Shown here piece by piece: positions 19,584-29,345 of a stretch of DNA of 64,000 nt. The DNA is from Methylophaga sp. Its GTDB lineage: Bacteria; Pseudomonadota; Gammaproteobacteria; Nitrosococcales; Methylophagaceae. The position numbers and the translations under genes were made by a program. Location of the stretch: positions 124,001 to 188,000 of the forward strand of contig NZ_VENF01000004.1 of assembly GCF_009711715.1 (NCBI RefSeq). The letters are read 5' to 3'. Positions within the stretch are counted from its first letter, which is position 1. The number at the start of each line of letters is the position of its first letter. The notes below the pieces were generated by a model that was not told where the DNA came from, made no database searches, and saw only the letters and a program-made list of their open reading frames with translations.

Positions 19584-20249
19584 ATGAGTAGACTTTACGG
19601 CGAACAACACCGCGCACGGCAGGATCAGTTCGACAGCAGAAAAATGGCAGACAGGGTCGAGGAACTCGCTGTCGTTACCGACATCTCCGAAGAAGCCGCG
19701 GCTTTTATTGAGCAGCGCGATATGTTCTTTTTATCCACCGTCGATCACCAGGGTCGGCCGACCGTCTCATATAAAGGCGGTGAAGCCGGTGCATTTGTTC
19801 GTGTCGTTGATGAACACACACTGGCCTTCCCAAGCTTTGACGGCAACGGCATGTATTTTTCGATGGGCAATATCGACGGCCACGCCGAGGTCGGCATGTT
19901 GTTTATTGATTTTGAGAAACCGCATCGTATCCGGGTACAGGGTAAAGCCAGCGTGTCTGCTGATGACCCGTTGCTCTCAAGCTGGAAAGAAGCGGAACTG
20001 GTGGTCCGGGTCACAGTCAGTGAACTGTGGCAGAACTGCCCGCGTTATATCCACCGTTACCAGAAAGTGAAAGACTCGCATTATGTGCCCAAAGCAGACT
20101 GTGAAACGCCAGTCGCAGCCTGGAAGCGGGTGGAAGAAGTGAACGATGTCCTGAACGATAAAGATCGCAAACAGGTAGAAGATTCTGGCGGCACTATGCC
20201 TATCGAGGAATGGATGAGCTATGTGCAGTCAGGCGATGAGAAAGCCTAA
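19584..20249 (+). CDS. Pyridoxamine 5'-phosphate oxidase-family (split-barrel flavin) protein
   Basis: 221 residues. The FMN-binding split-barrel pattern is visible: MFFLSTVDHQGRPTVSYKGG (about 49-68), FPSFDGNGMYFSMGNI, and GMLFIDFEKPHRIRVQGKA in the core. After the barrel comes WQNCPRYIHRYQKV, seen in relatives annotated as PNPOx-like. Substrate unknown; it is not the vitamin B6 enzyme PdxH itself, which differs in length and motifs. It is convergent with the terB-like gene; the two stops abut. Confidence 0.85.
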   Translation: MSRLYGEQHRARQDQFDSRKMADRVEELAVVTDISEEAAAFIEQRDMFFLSTVDHQGRPTVSYKGGEAGAFVRVVDEHTLAFPSFDGNGMYFSMGNIDGHAEVGMLFIDFEKPHRIRVQGKASVSADDPLLSSWKEAELVVRVTVSELWQNCPRYIHRYQKVKDSHYVPKADCETPVAAWKRVEEVNDVLNDKDRKQVEDSGGTMPIEEWMSYVQSGDEKA

Positions 20250-20711
20250 TTAATCATCTTCTTCCACAACCCGAAGTTTGGTAGCAATAAAGTCTTTATG
20301 GGAGACATGCAACAGGCTGGCCAGTTTGCGGATCACGTGTTGCTCAATCGCATCAAGATGTTCATCGGCATAGGCCAGTTGCCATAAAGACTCAATCAGT
20401 TCGATTTTTTCGTCGTGATCGAATTCAAGATTAATCGCCGATGTGAAACGGTAAAAATCGGTCGATTGCTGCAGTGCGGCTTCGGCCTGCTCAATCAGCG
20501 CTTCCGCCTTATCCGCGGACAAATCAAAACGCTCCATTACAAGCTGTCTGAGCATCGCTATTTCAGCATCATGCTGCTGATCATCAACCGCAATCACTTC
20601 CACCATCAGTGCCACCGCAGCCAGCAACTTGGTGTGGTCGCGATCTGTCATCAAGGCATCGCCGTCATCCCCAAAGGTATTGCCCAGCAATTGTTTCAGT
20701 TTTTCTATCAT
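20250..20711 (-). CDS. TerB-family protein
   Basis: 153 residues, all helical. The TerB-like pattern is clear: LLAAVALMVEVIAVDDQQHDAEIAML, then LLQ-type helices and SLWQLAYADEHLDAIEQHVIRKLASLL. The paired acidic motifs (VDDQQHD and YADEHLD) are the metal-binding features of TerB. Standalone TerB proteins are common and poorly understood; no other tellurite-resistance genes are near, so I do not assign that function. It is probably cytoplasmic and membrane-peripheral. Confidence 0.87.
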   Translation of the reverse strand: MIEKLKQLLGNTFGDDGDALMTDRDHTKLLAAVALMVEVIAVDDQQHDAEIAMLRQLVMERFDLSADKAEALIEQAEAALQQSTDFYRFTSAINLEFDHDEKIELIESLWQLAYADEHLDAIEQHVIRKLASLLHVSHKDFIATKLRVVEEDD

Positions 20712-20799
20712 AAGCTCTCCTACCCTTCAGCGACTGTTATTACTGATAAAAGTTCTGATTGATTCACTGTTGCTGCCTGAGCAGGTTTTAATATGAATT

Positions 20800-20825
20800 G
20801 GCCCGGAGCACGACGTCTCCGGGCC
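20800..20825. terminator. GC-rich hairpin between terB-like and TonB receptor genes
   Basis: A 9-bp stem (GGCCCGGAG with CTCCGGGCC) with an 8-base loop, 61 bases after the siderophore receptor stop on the minus strand. T residues after it are few, so termination strength is uncertain. Confidence 0.55.
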
Positions 20826-20885
20826 AAATATCAGGTAGGCATCCAGACGACTGGATGTATTCGTTAATTATACTTCTGTTTGTTC

Positions 20886-23039
20886 TCAGAAATCGTATCT
20901 TAGACTGGCAGTAACATTGCGCGGAGCCCCATAAGCAAGCTGTCTGTAAAAACCAATCTGGCTGTAATACTCCTCATCAAACACATTGTTGACATTGAGC
21001 TGAGCCTGCAGTGCCGGTGACAGCCGGTATCTGGCCATCAGATTGAACACGGCAAAACCGTCCTGCTTCAGCTTTTCAGGTCTTCCCTGGGGGTTATTGG
21101 CTATGGTGTAGTTACTGCTTTCCCAGTTAAGTCCGCCCCCAATCGTCAGATCCTGAATACGATAGGTGGTATAGAAAGTCGCTGTGCGACGAGGATGATC
21201 TGTATTAACAGCCTCGCCGTTGGCGTCTTCAGCCCGGAACTGAGACCAGCCCAGTAAGATATTCCAGTTATCCGTCAACGCCCCATTCACTTCGATCTCA
21301 AAGCCTTTACTGGTTGCACCCTCAGCAGGCTCATAAGCCTGGTTGGTCGATCCTGGCACAAGATTGTTTGGATCGACCTGTCCCAGGTTGTCCTGCTCAA
21401 TACGAAATAGCGACAGACTCGTATTCAGACGGCCATCGAGATAGGCCGCCTTAATTCCGGTTTCGTAATTCTTACCGTCGATAGGCTCCAGAAAATCACC
21501 ATTCTTATCCTGCAGGTTCTGTGGTTGAAATATTTCGGTATAACTCGCATACGCTGAATAGGTATCGTTGAAATCATAGATTAAGCCGGCGTAGGGCGTT
21601 ACCTCGTCATCATGTTCAAATTCATACCGGCTGCCATCCCAGTTCATGCCCTCAACTTCCCAGTCAGTGACGCGACTTCCCAGGATCAGCTTGAGCGGTT
21701 CTGCCAGGGTCAGCCGGGTGACGGCATAAAGGCCAGTCTGTTTGGTATCACGGGTCACATAAGTGCGCTTGTCTCCCCAACTTGGTTCAGGATAGCTGCC
21801 ATCCCATTTGAAAAAATTGCCCACTGAAGAACTACTCAGGGCATCTCTACGTTCGGCGATAAAATCCTGATCACTGTGCATCAGGCCCAGGGTCACTTCA
21901 TGCTCATGCCCCAGCAAGGTGAAAGGAATATTGCCGTAAATATCAATATTGTCCTGCTTTCGTTCGTTGTCATACCACGACGGGCTGGATGACATACCCT
22001 GTCCCGTAACCGGGTCAGGATATCCGCTTAGATAAAGCAGACGTAAGTCGCCTTCATGCACACTTTTACTGTAAGCAGCGTAGATCATAGCGCCAGAGTC
22101 AAACTGATGTTCCAGGTTGGCGTAATAATTGGTGATTTCTGATCCCCAGCGGGTCCAGTCAGCACCGGTTGTTTTCGAACGATTCCAGTCAGTACGTGAG
22201 CCATCGCTAAACCACACCGGCAAACCGCCCCAGGTCGACGAGGTTGGGTTGTGGTCCTGATAACTGACCCCTATATTCAGCAGCGTGCGATCAGTCAGAT
22301 CCGCTGCCAGTGTGCCCAGAAAGACCTGGCGCTCATCTTCCAGCAAATCGATATAGGAATCGCTGTCAGTGTAACTGCCTACAATACGCCCGCGAATTGT
22401 CCCGGCATCGTTCAACGGGGTGGAGAGATCCACAGTGCCCTGATAGTGGTCCCAAGAACCGGCAGAGGCAGTCGCATGCCCGACAAACTCGCGGCTGTCA
22501 GCACGTTTACGCACCAGATTTATCGCGGCAGATGGATCGCCCGCCCCTGTGGTCAGGCCGGTCGCGCCACGAACGATTTCAACCCGGTCATAGAGAATAG
22601 TCTCCGTCACCGTCTCACCGGCTGAATAACCGCTCTCCCATGTTGTGGGCACACCATCTATCTGGAGGTTGTTGATAGCAAAACCCCGGGCAGAATAATT
22701 AAACCGGGAACTATCGTTTTGTTTGGCTGTGACGCCGGTGGCCAGATTAACCACGTCTGTAATTGTTTCAAGTTCAAAGTCATCCATGATCTGACGGGTA
22801 ATGACAGAAACCGATTGCGGGGTTTCTTTTACCGATAAGCCCAGACGTGTCGCTGTATTCATCTGATTTACCTGATATTCACCCGTGTACTCAGAAGCAC
22901 CATACCATTCACCAGAGACCCCCATTTTCGGTAGTGATACCGACGTCTTCTTCTCTTGTTCTATGGCATTATCTGCGAGGGCAGGCTGAAGGAATATAAG
23001 CCCCAAAGAAGAGGCAATAACCGTTTTTACAAAATACAT
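20886..23039 (-). CDS. TonB-dependent ferric-siderophore receptor (FhuE/FpvA-like)
   Basis: 717 residues. A signal peptide (1-22, LQPALA|DN) is followed by a plug domain with ETPQSVSVITRQIMDDF (near 92), GVPTTWESG and VEIVRGATGLTTGAGDPSAAINLVRKR. A 22-strand barrel ends with the terminal aromatic in NVTASLRYDF. These are the marks of the siderophore subgroup of TonB receptors. It imports a ferric siderophore across the outer membrane; the ligand is not readable. A Fur box lies just upstream. Confidence 0.93.
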   Translation of the reverse strand: MYFVKTVIASSLGLIFLQPALADNAIEQEKKTSVSLPKMGVSGEWYGASEYTGEYQVNQMNTATRLGLSVKETPQSVSVITRQIMDDFELETITDVVNLATGVTAKQNDSSRFNYSARGFAINNLQIDGVPTTWESGYSAGETVTETILYDRVEIVRGATGLTTGAGDPSAAINLVRKRADSREFVGHATASAGSWDHYQGTVDLSTPLNDAGTIRGRIVGSYTDSDSYIDLLEDERQVFLGTLAADLTDRTLLNIGVSYQDHNPTSSTWGGLPVWFSDGSRTDWNRSKTTGADWTRWGSEITNYYANLEHQFDSGAMIYAAYSKSVHEGDLRLLYLSGYPDPVTGQGMSSSPSWYDNERKQDNIDIYGNIPFTLLGHEHEVTLGLMHSDQDFIAERRDALSSSSVGNFFKWDGSYPEPSWGDKRTYVTRDTKQTGLYAVTRLTLAEPLKLILGSRVTDWEVEGMNWDGSRYEFEHDDEVTPYAGLIYDFNDTYSAYASYTEIFQPQNLQDKNGDFLEPIDGKNYETGIKAAYLDGRLNTSLSLFRIEQDNLGQVDPNNLVPGSTNQAYEPAEGATSKGFEIEVNGALTDNWNILLGWSQFRAEDANGEAVNTDHPRRTATFYTTYRIQDLTIGGGLNWESSNYTIANNPQGRPEKLKQDGFAVFNLMARYRLSPALQAQLNVNNVFDEEYYSQIGFYRQLAYGAPRNVTASLRYDF

Positions 23040-23094
23040 TGATTAGCTCCATCTACAAGAATGGAGATGGATACTATCAAAATATAAATTTAAT

Positions 23095-23113
23095 GCAAAT
23101 GATAAAGATTATT
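23095..23113. promoter_or_regulatory. Fur box upstream of the siderophore receptor
   Basis: Fourteen of 19 bases match the Fur consensus (GCAAATGATAAAGATTATT), 56 bases upstream of the receptor start on the minus strand. Confidence 0.7.
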
Positions 23114-23155
23114 ATTTACAATAATGGACGGTGTTTGTCACTGTCATCTGCTTAA

Positions 23156-24286
23156 CTAATCCAATGTTTTATCGGCAACAATCACCGCCGCCTGATAGCG
23201 CGGTTTGCCGTAACCGAGCATACGATTGAATTCTTTATGGGTCACCGGAATGTAACCGCTGTCAGTGAGACTTTTATTATCGTCCCAATCAACATCCGGA
23301 TCATGAAAGTAAACAAAGGTATCTGATACCGAAATTACCAGCACCCAGTGCGGTGATTTGCTCTGGTTGAGGCGGTAGGAACTAATCAGCACCAACGCCA
23401 GCGCCCCCTGGTCGAGATAGCTTTTCAACAAAGCGGTATCAACGGCGGATTGGATTTGTTTAATCTCGGACCGGTTTATCTGATCAACAAAGTCCTGATG
23501 CACACATTCAATCACGGCTTTTTTATCTTCACTGCGAACCCCGCCGACAAAGGGAATCAGATCAGAATTGGTCACCAAGATAGTTTGAAGACCCCGTCGA
23601 TAAGCGGCTAAAGCCAACCCCTGAGGACTGCAGCCACCATGACCGGAAGTCATGAAGATCGTGGTGGCTTCACGCCACAGTTGAAACTCCAGGCGGCGAT
23701 CCAGTGCCAGCGGTGCGTCATAGGTTTTCATCGCCATCATCAGGCAGGCCGGGCCGCAGGTGAAATCCGTCGTCTGGGAATAATGTGCCACCTCAGGATG
23801 AGTGATCTCCGGCTGATGATGCAGCACTTTCATCATTCGGAGGGCGTCGGCATGATCCTCATAGAAGTCAGTGAGAATATCAAAGGGCTGATAACCAATC
23901 TTTTCATAAAGGCGAATAGCGCCTTGATTGTCCGGACGCACTTCCAGCCGCAGGAAACTGCGGCCATCTTCCAGTGCCTGGGTTTCCGCTTCCTGCATCA
24001 GCCGGGCGGCAATCCCGGCCTTGCGGTAGCGCGCATCCACGGCCAGTGAGTAGACCCGCCCCAGCGAGGTGCCCTGAGAATAGAGCAGCAAGACATAACC
24101 GACCAGTTTCCGGTCAATCAGGGCCACCAGCAACAGGCTGTGTCCTTTTTCAATCATCCAGCGAAAGCTGCGGCGGGAAATCCTGTCCGTTTCGAAACAG
24201 GCATTTTCCAGCTTATTCAGGGCATCAACATCGTCCAGTGTGGCTTCGCGAATGTCGATATCAGCGTCCGTTGTTGTGGTTTGCAT
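23156..24286 (-). CDS. GNAT acetyltransferase fused to a C39-like cysteine peptidase
   Basis: 376 residues in two domains. Residues about 10-155 are a RimI-like GNAT fold with the acetyl-CoA loop in YRKAGIAARLMQEAE and the EVRPDNQGAIRLYEKIGY tail. Residues about 168-376 are a C39-like papain fold, with the nucleophile Cys in TTDFTCGPACLMMA, a His in SPHWVLVIS and an Asp in YFHDPDVDW. It overlaps the next gene upstream by 26 bases and belongs with the M14-like peptidase and the RimK-like ligase. Acetylation and cleavage of a peptide or protein substrate is inferred; no substrate is known. Confidence 0.87.
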   Translation of the reverse strand: MQTTTTDADIDIREATLDDVDALNKLENACFETDRISRRSFRWMIEKGHSLLLVALIDRKLVGYVLLLYSQGTSLGRVYSLAVDARYRKAGIAARLMQEAETQALEDGRSFLRLEVRPDNQGAIRLYEKIGYQPFDILTDFYEDHADALRMMKVLHHQPEITHPEVAHYSQTTDFTCGPACLMMAMKTYDAPLALDRRLEFQLWREATTIFMTSGHGGCSPQGLALAAYRRGLQTILVTNSDLIPFVGGVRSEDKKAVIECVHQDFVDQINRSEIKQIQSAVDTALLKSYLDQGALALVLISSYRLNQSKSPHWVLVISVSDTFVYFHDPDVDWDDNKSLTDSGYIPVTHKEFNRMLGYGKPRYQAAVIVADKTLD

Positions 24287-25337
24287 TGTCAGTTAACCCG
24301 TCCAGTGCCATCTCTATCACCTGACGGCCACGGAACAGCACCAGTTCCTGCCATTGTTTTTCATCGGGGCAGAAAAAGTCCTGCATCGCGTGTTTTATAT
24401 CCAGCGTTTTGTCATCCGACCAGTCGACTTTGCCTGATTGCTGCAGTTTTTGATCATCGGACAGCACCTTAAGCATTTGCTGATTGCCGAAACTACCGAA
24501 CTCCAGTGTCAGGTAACAGACATGTTCACCCTGACTATGCCAGAAATAGTCATGCAGACCCAGCTTGGTACCGGAACTGGAATTGCCCAGCGACGGCTCG
24601 GTAACGGTGGCACCGAACAGCTCCACCGCATAATCATGGGCTTTACTGTCGACAGGGTGATCACAAATCAGCTCCCCGTAACCGTAGGGGCCAAGGCCAC
24701 TGTGGATATCAATCACCATGATTTGCTTACGGTTCGCCGGCTTGATTTGTGCCACCAGCTGTTCCACGATCTGGCGTGACCAACTGGCCTCTTTGCCGCC
24801 GTAATAAGGCATATCCGGTTTTTCGTACTGTCCCTCTGACAGCAGGTCGAATTGCTGACGGTTTTGTGCAATCGTCGCAATATCAGTGTTACCTTTCTGT
24901 AATTCAGCCCAGATTTCGGTGGCTTCGGAAACTGGCAGCTTGCTGTTAAAGTCAACAAAGTTGCGATTCACATCAATGCCCTGCTCGTCATTCCGACTGG
25001 CCCAGGCAAAGCCCCAGGGGTTTAGCGCATGTACCAGCACGACACAAACATCAGAAGGCAAACGCCGGTGACGGGAAACGAAATCGGACTGTATCGCCGA
25101 GCCAACCCCCCCTTCAACACCATGGATACCCGACACCACCACCAGCACCTTATCTGCTTTGAGATTACCTGCCCAGGCGATGTCGCAGAAGAGTTTTTCG
25201 TTTTTCGGCCCTTTCAGCGGATGCGGAAAATTAGACAGCTTCTCCACAATCGAACTGGTTTCGACAAGGCTAATAAACTTGTCGCGAGCTCCCGCATAAC
25301 GCTGGGAAAAAACACTCAAAACGGCATCTGCATACAT
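24261..25337 (-). CDS. DUF2817 / M14-like zinc carboxypeptidase
   Basis: 358 residues from the ATG at 25337, chosen because AGGAGG lies nine bases upstream; in-frame starts further upstream lack such a site. Zinc-peptidase features visible are GIHGVEG (His and Glu ligands), VLVHALNPWGFAW, a DVNRNF motif and DIHSGLGPYG. DUF2817 proteins belong to the M14 carboxypeptidase clan. Its end overlaps the GNAT/C39 gene, and its start is divergent from the RimK-like ligase, with which such genes are often found. Confidence 0.87.
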   Translation of the reverse strand: MYADAVLSVFSQRYAGARDKFISLVETSSIVEKLSNFPHPLKGPKNEKLFCDIAWAGNLKADKVLVVVSGIHGVEGGVGSAIQSDFVSRHRRLPSDVCVVLVHALNPWGFAWASRNDEQGIDVNRNFVDFNSKLPVSEATEIWAELQKGNTDIATIAQNRQQFDLLSEGQYEKPDMPYYGGKEASWSRQIVEQLVAQIKPANRKQIMVIDIHSGLGPYGYGELICDHPVDSKAHDYAVELFGATVTEPSLGNSSSGTKLGLHDYFWHSQGEHVCYLTLEFGSFGNQQMLKVLSDDQKLQQSGKVDWSDDKTLDIKHAMQDFFCPDEKQWQELVLFRGRQVIEMALDGLTDNANHNNGR

Positions 25338-25504
25338 GGCAACGGGCCTCCTGTGCATAATTTTTTCGCGAAGGATATGTGAGTTTGCTGATTTTGACCA
25401 GCAAATAAAATCTCTCGCAGAAATTTTTAACACATGCAGATTAAATTGACTTTATCATTCGTTTTTAACTACCAGGCTGGCGCAAGAGGAAGTAACCGCA
25501 CGAA

Positions 25505-26983
25505 ATGACTAAACACTTGATAATAGTAGAGAATATTGACGACTGGAGTCCCTATTTCCCCAGTGAGCAGGTTATCGCTGTCGATGATTATCTGCAATCA
25601 CCGCCGGCGCGGGGCGATAATCGTGCGCAGATCCTCAACCTTTGCCGCAGCCTCGAATACCTGAGCCGCGGCTATTACTGCTCGATGGTTGCCGAAGCCA
25701 GAGGACACCGCGTGTTGCCGGGTCTGCGCACCATTAACGATTTATCACGTAAAAGTCTCTACGCCTATGATCTCTCTGACCTGTCAGCTCAGCTGGACAA
25801 GCAGCTGGCTTCTGCCGATCACACCGAGCGGTTTGTGCTGAAGATTTACTTCGGCCAGACACCGGTCAGCTCGCTGCAGAAACTGGCGCGGCAGATCTTT
25901 GAACAGTTCCCCTGCCCGATTCTGGATGTCGAGTTCAGCTTTAACGGCCACTGGACCATTACCCGCATCAAGGCCAGTGCCATCAATAAATTGAGCGAAC
26001 AGGAACAGGACTTTTTTGCTGAAGCACTGGATAACTTTAGCCACCGCTTGTGGCGCAAACCGTCTAAACGGCGCCAGTATCGCTACGATATGGCGATATT
26101 GCATAACCCGAAAGAAGAAATGCCACCCAGCAATATGGCGGCGCTGAAGAAATTCATCAGCAGTGGCCGTCGCATCGGCATTGATGTCGAACTGATTACG
26201 CCGCGGGAATATATCCGCATTGCTGAATATGACGCCCTGTTTATCCGCGAAACCACTGCCACACACAACCACACCTATAAATTCGCCCGCCGTGCTGAAA
26301 GTGAAGGTCTGGTGGTCATCGATGATCCAACCTCAATCATTCGCTGCACCAATAAGATTTACCTGAAAGAACTGCTGGCTGCGAACGACCTGCCGATGCC
26401 GGAATCGCACCTGCTGTATCGCAATGATCACGCGGGCCTGGATGCGTTGTGTGAAACCGCCACCTTCCCGCTGGTGATGAAAATCCCGGATGGGGCCTTT
26501 TCTCGCGGTGTAATTAAGGTCAACAATGCTGAAGAACTACGCCGCGAAGCCCCGGCCTTTTTCCAGCAGTCAGCGATTATTCTGCTGCAGGAATACATGT
26601 ACACCGATTACGACTGGCGGATTGGCGTCTTCAACAACAAACCGATTTATGCCTGCCAGTACTTTATGAGTAAAGGCCACTGGCAGATTTATAACCACAA
26701 CACCAAAAAAGGCACCGACAGCGGTAAATCGGCCGCTATTCCCGTCAGCGAAGTGCCGGAAAAAGTCATCCGTATTGCCACCAAGGCGGCACGTCTGATT
26801 GGTGATGGTTTATACGGGATTGATATCAAGCAAAGCGGCAACCGCATTGTGATTATCGAAATCAATGACAACCCCAGCATCGACAGCGGCGTGGAAGACG
26901 CTTATCTGGGCATGGCACTTTACGACGATATCATGCGTGAGTTCCTGCGCCGGCTGGAAGAGAGAAAGTCGGCCAGTCGTTAA
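25505..26983 (+). CDS. RimK-like ATP-grasp amidoligase with N-terminal RLAN domain
   Basis: 492 residues. The first 200 form the RimK-linked N-terminal (RLAN) type domain (YYCSMVAEARGHRVLPGL, then FSFNGHWTITRI). The rest is an ATP-grasp ligase: the lead-in RIGIDVELITP, lysine in FPLVMKIPDGAFSRGVIKV, LLQEYMYTDYDWRIGVF, and the Mg-binding GLYGIDIKQSGNRIVIIEINDNPSI. RimK relatives add amino acids, often glutamate, to protein ends. It is divergent from the M14-like gene with 167 bases between. Whether this protein modifies ribosomal S6 or another target is unknown. Confidence 0.9.
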   Translation: MTKHLIIVENIDDWSPYFPSEQVIAVDDYLQSPPARGDNRAQILNLCRSLEYLSRGYYCSMVAEARGHRVLPGLRTINDLSRKSLYAYDLSDLSAQLDKQLASADHTERFVLKIYFGQTPVSSLQKLARQIFEQFPCPILDVEFSFNGHWTITRIKASAINKLSEQEQDFFAEALDNFSHRLWRKPSKRRQYRYDMAILHNPKEEMPPSNMAALKKFISSGRRIGIDVELITPREYIRIAEYDALFIRETTATHNHTYKFARRAESEGLVVIDDPTSIIRCTNKIYLKELLAANDLPMPESHLLYRNDHAGLDALCETATFPLVMKIPDGAFSRGVIKVNNAEELRREAPAFFQQSAIILLQEYMYTDYDWRIGVFNNKPIYACQYFMSKGHWQIYNHNTKKGTDSGKSAAIPVSEVPEKVIRIATKAARLIGDGLYGIDIKQSGNRIVIIEINDNPSIDSGVEDAYLGMALYDDIMREFLRRLEERKSASR

Positions 26984-27004
26984 GCCCGCATAGCAACGAA
27001 ACTC

Positions 27005-27027
27005 CCTGCCCGCCATAAACGGGCAGG
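27005..27027. terminator. Hairpin between the ATP-grasp and TonB receptor genes
   Basis: An 8-bp stem (CCTGCCCG with CGGGCAGG) and a 7-base loop, 21 bases after the ATP-grasp stop, followed by a mixed T-rich stretch. It could end that gene and possibly the convergent receptor gene. Confidence 0.6.
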
Positions 27028-27102
27028 AAGTTTCCGTTCTTTACTTCAATCTCATCGCGGGACCCGGCAGCGATCCAGCCCCCTGACACTGAAGCCGGAC
27101 AG

Positions 27103-27135
27103 GATTGCCGCGTTGCCGGGCGCCTCGCAATGACA
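27103..27135. repeat. Short dispersed repeat, copy 1
   Basis: Begins GATTGC and ends CTCGCAATGACA, so its ends form an imperfect inverted repeat. A second related copy is at 58585-58615. Intergenic elements of this look occur in many proteobacterial genomes. Confidence 0.5.
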
Positions 27136-27156
27136 GGTCTGACTGAGTTACTTCAA

Positions 27157-29193
27157 TCAGAAACGGTAACTGGCACCAACGTGCAGGTAACGTTTTTCAC
27201 CGACAAAATAACGGTAGTCAGGGATATTGGCGTTGTAGTCAGCCCGCTCAGCATATTCCGTGTTGAACAGGTTCTTGATGCGACCGTAAACCGTGAAGTT
27301 TTCAGTGACATCGTGCGATGCACGCAGGTTGAATACGTCATGCCCTTCGTATTTGAAGGTATTGGCATCGTTCAGGTAGTACTCGCTCATATGTACCCAT
27401 TCCAGTTCTGCACGGGTTTGTGGGTTCACATTCCAGCCGAGCCGGATATTGCCGACACGTCTGGGCGCGGTCACCAGGTAGTCGCCTTTTTCAATATTGG
27501 CATTTGGCTTGTCAAAGTCATACTCATGCTTGGCAAAAGCCACATTGGCAGCAATATCGAATTGTTCATTGAAGGGATAGAACACACCGAGTTCCAGCCC
27601 GGTATGCTGCGTTTTACCATCCGGTACATTTTGATCACTGCTGTCAGTGAAGAAATAATCCCGCTTTTTCATATGATAGGCGGCGATTTCATATTGCAGT
27701 CCTTCGCCCACCTTACGAACACCGACTTCAATGCTATCGATGGTTTCCGAGTCAGCCAAACCCGTTTGTGAGGGCCCCACCTGCGCACGATACAAATCGC
27801 TGGTTTGCGGTGCCCGGGTACCGCGTGAGTAATTGACAAAGGCCGCCGTATCATCGGTCAGCTGCTGTACCAGACCCAGCTTGGGACTGAAATTACTGAA
27901 CGTATCGACATCACTATCCGGTCTCAGGTAACGCGGACCGAAAGTTAATGAGTCTGTATTGTTGGTATAGTCATAACGAGTGTATTCATAGCGAAGACCT
28001 GCTGTAAGACGGGTTTTATCCAGTACCTGCCATTCCGTGTGAATATAGGGCGCGATCACCGTAGCGTCGACTTCATAATCATAATGCACACCCTGCAGGA
28101 AACGGCCGAATGTATCAGGGTTGTACTGCACCTCCGATAACTCACCCTCGGTGTACTCAAAGTCCGTACCAACAATGACTTTATGGCCGCCATCCAGATC
28201 CTTGGTATAGGAAGACAACAGACCAACGCTGCTGTGTTGGTTTTTCTCTACCGGCTGGCCCGGCAGGAAATGCATCAAAAATTCCATTTCGGTATGACGC
28301 ATATAAGGCGTCAGCGTAAAACGGGAAGAATCGGTTAACTCGCGAATCCACTCCGTAGACAGGCGGTATGACTTGGCGTCACGATAGGCTTCCGGATTCG
28401 GGTTGGTCCGTGACAGGCTTTCATCTTCATAAGCCTGGTAACCAACGATATAACCGGCCGTCTCCTGGTTCAGGTTGGTATAGCTGAACAGCGTTTTGAA
28501 ACTGTCGATATCGCCAAAGTAATCATGGCGCAATGTGACTTTCTGTTGATCATAACCGGAGTCACTGACATAACCGCCATCTGACGTGCCCAGCACATTC
28601 ACACGATAACCATGACGGCCGACGGTATCACTGACCGTGGCTTTGGCGGTATACAGATCATGCGGGCCTACGGATAAATCGATTTCACGTTCCAGATCCA
28701 GTGACGGTGCCCGTGACAGCACATTCACCAGACCATGTACCGCGTTGGAACCGTAAAAAGCACTACCGGGACCACGGACAATTTCAATACCACCCGCCTG
28801 CTCATAGTTGACCTCAAACAGGCCGTTCACATTGGCAAACCCGGCCGCTCGCAGCGGAATACCATCTTCCAGGAACAGGAAAGACCCCGCACCGGCACCG
28901 CCGGTCAGTACCGGTGAGCGGATCGAGGTCAGATGCTCCTGACCATTACCGTGCTGAATATTAACCCCGCTGACACGATTGGCGATTTCGGTGATATGGT
29001 CCGGGCGCACCAGATCGATTTCGTCTTCAGAAATCTTGCCGGTATTACCAGCCTGCTCCAGCAACGGTGTTTCTGAGCGGGTGCCGGTCACCACCAGCTC
29101 ATCCAGGGCCAGATTATCTTCGGCAAACACTGTCTGGGCGCCGGCGCCCAAAGCAAGTGCCACCATCAGTGACATATTACGTTTTTTAAACAT
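27157..29193 (-). CDS. TonB-dependent outer-membrane receptor
   Basis: 678 residues. Signal peptide 1-24 (TVFA|EDN), then a TonB-box-like LDELVVTGTR. The plug carries SGVNIQHGNGQEH, FLFLEDGIPLR and IEIVRGPGSAFYGSNAVHGLVNVLS, and the barrel ends with HVGASYRF. This fits the CirA/BtuB/FecA-like group rather than the siderophore subgroup. No Fur box or cobalamin riboswitch is seen upstream, so the ligand could be iron, another metal complex or something else. Confidence 0.9.
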   Translation of the reverse strand: MFKKRNMSLMVALALGAGAQTVFAEDNLALDELVVTGTRSETPLLEQAGNTGKISEDEIDLVRPDHITEIANRVSGVNIQHGNGQEHLTSIRSPVLTGGAGAGSFLFLEDGIPLRAAGFANVNGLFEVNYEQAGGIEIVRGPGSAFYGSNAVHGLVNVLSRAPSLDLEREIDLSVGPHDLYTAKATVSDTVGRHGYRVNVLGTSDGGYVSDSGYDQQKVTLRHDYFGDIDSFKTLFSYTNLNQETAGYIVGYQAYEDESLSRTNPNPEAYRDAKSYRLSTEWIRELTDSSRFTLTPYMRHTEMEFLMHFLPGQPVEKNQHSSVGLLSSYTKDLDGGHKVIVGTDFEYTEGELSEVQYNPDTFGRFLQGVHYDYEVDATVIAPYIHTEWQVLDKTRLTAGLRYEYTRYDYTNNTDSLTFGPRYLRPDSDVDTFSNFSPKLGLVQQLTDDTAAFVNYSRGTRAPQTSDLYRAQVGPSQTGLADSETIDSIEVGVRKVGEGLQYEIAAYHMKKRDYFFTDSSDQNVPDGKTQHTGLELGVFYPFNEQFDIAANVAFAKHEYDFDKPNANIEKGDYLVTAPRRVGNIRLGWNVNPQTRAELEWVHMSEYYLNDANTFKYEGHDVFNLRASHDVTENFTVYGRIKNLFNTEYAERADYNANIPDYRYFVGEKRYLHVGASYRF

Positions 29194-29345
29194 TGTTCAA
29201 CTCTCTCGTTATTAATTCTTTATATGGCTAAATTTTCTCATACCCTCTCTAGCCAGGCATCAGGAAAATTCCCGGATCTGTTGAAAATGGCCGATGAGAA
29301 CCCCACTTACTGATCTAAATCAATTTCAGGTGTATAAGTCCGTTT

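Noticed and set aside
20250..20711. Tellurite-resistance operon
   Set aside because: Only an isolated TerB-like gene is present, with no terC, terD or terZ nearby.
25338..25504. Hidden precursor peptide for the ATP-grasp ligase
   Set aside because: No frame with a ribosome site and a plausible leader-core pattern could be seen in this short gap.
29194..29345. Cobalamin riboswitch or Fur box before the TonB receptor ending at 27157
   Set aside because: The gap is short and I see neither a B12-box-like sequence nor a good Fur palindrome.
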